A stretch of DNA of 7,853 nt, taken from the NCBI GenBank assembly GCA_038230595.1, contig JBBRMY010000119.1, positions 1 to 7,853 of the forward strand. The letters are read 5' to 3'. The position numbers and the translations under genes are program-made. This DNA is from JBBRMY01 sp038230595. Lineage in GTDB: Bacteria; Bacteroidota; Ignavibacteria; Tepidaquicellales; Tepidaquicellaceae. This document shows, piece by piece, positions 5,711 through 7,853 of this stretch. A model generated the notes under the pieces. That model was not told the DNA's origin and did no database searches. It saw only the letters and a list, made by a program, of their open reading frames with translations. Every line of letters starts with the position of its first letter. The stretch's first letter is position 1.

Positions 5711-6212
5711 CCGCCGTTGGTGTTTAACTTCCGATTTATCGGAACGTCACCTTCAACGCAGATGCGTCGGACAAGGTTTCACTTTAAAAGACCGCCATCT
5801 AAAGTCAGCCATCACTACACAGGCTGAAAGCCTGACACATCAAAACTTGGGGCAGCGCCCCAAGTAAATAGACAAACTCAATTCAGGCTGCAAGCCTGAG
5901 ACAATGCTTTTCTCTTTCCTGCTGCCGTTGGTGTTTTAGTTCCGATATATCGGAACGACACCTTCAACGCTGATGCGTTGAACAAGCTTTCACTTTAGAA
6001 GGCTGCAATCTGAAGGCAGCCATCACTACACAGGCTGAAAGCCTGATACATCAAAACTTGGGGCAGAGCCCCATGTAAATAGACAAATTCAATTCAGGCT
6101 GCAAGCCTGAGACAATGATTTTCTCTTCCCCTCCGCCGTTGGTGTTTTAGTTCCGATTTATCGGAACGTCACCTTCGACGCGGATGCGTCGGACAAGGTT
6201 TCACTTTAGAAG
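5711..6212. repeat. 211-bp tandem repeat, about 2.4 copies, rich in inverted repeats
   Basis: Matching bases recur at exactly 211 bp: CCGTTGGTG at 5714, 5925 and 6136, and CAGCCATCACTACACAGGCT-type sequence at 5806 and 6017. Each unit has block A (outer GGTG/CACC arms around the hairpin TTCCGAT-TT-ATCGGAA at 5729-5744, then a CAACGC/GCGTTG-type stem, ending GTTTCACTTTA-like) and block B (hairpins CAGGCT-GAA-AGCCTG at 5820-5834, ACTTGGGGC-AGC-GCCCCAAGT at 5845-5865, and TCAGGCT-GCA-AGCCTGA at 5883-5899). The order is A-B-A-B-A. The two B blocks differ at about five of about 107 positions, so the duplication looks recent. No open frame or transposase is present. A degenerate B-A copy lies at 1531-1675. 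Confidence 0.9.
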
Positions 6213-6307
6213 CGCCCACCTTTCTGCAGCACCCCCTTACCACTCCCTTTTACAGTTCAACCCACCTCATTTCTCTTTATCTTACAACAACTGCCAAAAA
6301 GCTTCCT
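6213..6307 (+). promoter_or_regulatory. G-poor pyrimidine-rich leader of cydA
   Basis: Between the last repeat and the cydA ATG the plus strand is rich in C, T and A with very few G, so a transcript here would be largely unstructured. I see no Shine-Dalgarno (AAAAAGCTTCCT precedes the ATG) and no confident promoter motif. Its role as a leader is inferred only from position. Confidence 0.4.
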
Positions 6308-7711
6308 ATGGAATTTGATACCTTATTCCTTTCCCGTCTTCAATTCGCCATTACTATTCTGTTCCATTATCTTTTTCCGCCGTTAAGCATTGGTCTTGGT
6401 GCCATCATGGTCATCCTGGAATACAATTATGTCGTTCTCAAAAAAAAGAATTTCGAAAGGATCTGTAAATTCTGGGTAAAAGTTTTTGCTGCAAACTTTT
6501 CCGTCGGTGTTGCTACCGGCATTGTCATGGAATTTCAATTCGGTACTAACTGGTCAACATACTCAAGATTTGTCGGTGATATATTCGGTTCACCTTTAGC
6601 TGCAGAAGGTATCTTTGCATTTTTTCTGGAATCAGGTTTTCTGGCAATTCTCTTATTTGGATGGGATAGAGTTAAGCCTTCAACGCATTTCTTCGCAACA
6701 TTAATGGTCTCTCTAGGCTCTATCTTTTCTGCTATCTGGATTATAATTGCAAATTCATGGCAGCAAACTCCAACCGGTTATCAAATCGTAGGCGAAGGAA
6801 TTTACAGGAAAGCTCTCATTACTGACTTCTGGGCTGTGGTTTTTAATCCTTCTTCAATGATCTCGATACTTCATGCTGTAACAGGAGCTTTTATAGTTGG
6901 TGGTTTTTTCGTGATGAGTATTTCTGCTTATTACTTACTGAAAAAGAGGCACACTGAATTTGCAAGTATCTCTTTTAAGATAGCCCTTATCTTTACTTTT
7001 ATTTTTTCTATCGCTCAGTTAGTTGAAGGACATAAGCATGCAAAAATAGTCGGCGATTATCAGCCCGCAAAGCTTGCGGCATTCGAAGGACATTATATTA
7101 CCAGTGGAAATGTTCCTGTTTATTTATTCGGCTGGGTAGACACTAAAAAAGAAAGCGTTACCGGAATTCCGATCCCAGGCTTGTTAAGCTTTTTAATGAC
7201 TTCTGATTTTAACGGTGAGATAACCGGGCTGGATAAATTTAAACCGGAAGACCGCCCGAATGTACAGCTGACTTTTCAGACCTACCATATTATGATAGCG
7301 CTCGGCATGTATTTTATTCTGATAACAACTATAGGACTATTTGCCTTAAGAAAAGATAAAATATTTAACAGCAGGTTGCTGCTAAAGATCTTTATGTTCT
7401 CTGTTCCATTGCCATACATTGCAAATCTTGCCGGATGGTCAGCTAAAGAGCTTGGCAGACAGCCATGGATAGTTTATGGATTGCTCAGAACATCCGACGG
7501 AGTTTCACCATCTATAAAAACAGGTGAAGTATGGACTTCATTGGTTCTGTTTGTTCTTATTTATATTCTGCTTTTTCTTGTCTGGCTATATGTTATGAAT
7601 AAAAAAATACAGGGTGGTCCGGAAGAGGCAAACAGTGAAGATACAGTAATGTTCCGTCCGGCAGGTGAAGGTTTTATAAAAAATAATAAAGATAATAAAA
7701 ATGGATCTTAA
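6308..7711 (+). CDS. cydA: Cytochrome bd quinol oxidase subunit I
   Basis: The 467-residue CydA binds the haems b558, b595 and d and oxidises quinol while reducing oxygen to water at the inner membrane. Key residues are present: His20 (equivalent to E. coli His19) in SRLQFAITILFH, Glu100 and Glu108 in SPLAAEGIFAFFLESGF, His189 and Met329 as haem b558 ligands, quinol-loop Lys255 and Glu260 in GDYQPAKLAAFEGH, and the GRQPW motif at 383-387 preceded by Glu381. It is shorter than E. coli CydA (522 residues) because the periplasmic Q-loop after residue 260 is short, so it belongs to the short-loop class. The ATG at 6308 matches the usual N-terminus, although no SD is visible. Its end overlaps cydB by 11 bases, indicating a coupled operon. 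The upstream 870 bases are repeats and the divergent riboswitch. Confidence 0.98.
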   Translation: MEFDTLFLSRLQFAITILFHYLFPPLSIGLGAIMVILEYNYVVLKKKNFERICKFWVKVFAANFSVGVATGIVMEFQFGTNWSTYSRFVGDIFGSPLAAEGIFAFFLESGFLAILLFGWDRVKPSTHFFATLMVSLGSIFSAIWIIIANSWQQTPTGYQIVGEGIYRKALITDFWAVVFNPSSMISILHAVTGAFIVGGFFVMSISAYYLLKKRHTEFASISFKIALIFTFIFSIAQLVEGHKHAKIVGDYQPAKLAAFEGHYITSGNVPVYLFGWVDTKKESVTGIPIPGLLSFLMTSDFNGEITGLDKFKPEDRPNVQLTFQTYHIMIALGMYFILITTIGLFALRKDKIFNSRLLLKIFMFSVPLPYIANLAGWSAKELGRQPWIVYGLLRTSDGVSPSIKTGEVWTSLVLFVLIYILLFLVWLYVMNKKIQGGPEEANSEDTVMFRPAGEGFIKNNKDNKNGS

Positions 7712-7853
7712 CACTATCTGGTTCATTCTTATCGGAGTTTTATTGATCGGCTATGCTGTCCTTGATGGATTCGATCTCGGCGTAGGCATCATTCATTTAT
7801 TTTTTAAAACAGATGAGCACCGAAGATTATCTTTGAACTCGATCGGTCCTGTA
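7701..7853 (+). CDS. cydB: Cytochrome bd quinol oxidase subunit II, N-terminal part
   Basis: Fifty-one codons are visible before the window ends, starting MDLNTIWFILIGVLLIGYAVLDGFDLGVGII. The phrase GYAVLDGFDLGVG is the CydB signature in the first membrane helix, including the acidic pair (DGFD) linked to the proton path in E. coli CydB. The ATG at 7701 lies inside the end of cydA, in another frame, so translation is probably coupled. CydB partners CydA to form the core oxidase. The rest of the gene, and any cydX-like or cydCD genes, lie outside the window. Confidence 0.96.
   Translation, partial: MDLNTIWFILIGVLLIGYAVLDGFDLGVGIIHLFFKTDEHRRLSLNSIGPV

Noticed and set aside
5711..6212. Insertion sequence or CRISPR made of the 211-bp units
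   Set aside because: There is no transposase frame, no unique spacers between short repeats and no target-site duplication that I can see. It is better described as a tandem palindromic repeat.

Overview
The window is AT-rich bacterial DNA, most likely from the Ignavibacteriota/Bacteroidota side of the FCB group. The main clue is a type IX secretion (T9SS) sorting domain of the NYPNPFNPxTxIxF type at the end of a secreted protein. Weak or absent Shine-Dalgarno sites at most starts also fit. I place it nearest Ignavibacteria, as an inference.

Layout: (1) 50-1444 (+) encodes a polytopic membrane protein with a C-terminal monohaem cytochrome c domain. It is followed by a strong, bidirectional-looking terminator (1482-1513). 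(2) 1531-1675 holds a degenerate copy of a hairpin-rich intergenic repeat that runs into the 3' end of the next gene. (3) 5418-1671 (-) is a vitamin B12 uptake operon. Transcribed right to left, it has a cobalamin riboswitch aptamer (5418-5240), a long terminator hairpin that also buries a Shine-Dalgarno sequence (5193-5107), a small eight-cysteine CWC protein, a BtuB-type TonB-dependent receptor, and a YncE/BtuG-like beta-propeller carrying a T9SS sorting domain. (4) 5438-6307 is a gene-free stretch of about 870 bases. It contains a 14-bp tandem array, a REP-like hairpin with a GAAA loop, and a 211-bp tandem repeat (about 2.4 copies) built from several inverted repeats. (5) 6308-7853 (+) is the start of a cytochrome bd oxidase operon: complete cydA and the first 51 codons of cydB, overlapping by 11 bases.

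How the genes fit together: the minus-strand operon looks like a B12-repressed capture and import module. The outer-membrane receptor BtuB would work with a surface beta-propeller analogous to BtuG of Bacteroides, except that here the propeller seems to reach the surface through T9SS rather than as a lipoprotein. The two plus-strand genes are respiratory: a quinol oxidase suited to low oxygen, and a membrane cytochrome c whose partners are unknown.

The points most worth a second look are the riboswitch/BtuB/T9SS-propeller arrangement, the apparent one-base reading-frame break at the start of the CWC gene (good SD and ATG out of frame with the conserved protein), and the 211-bp repeat, one stem of which shows a compensatory change between copies.
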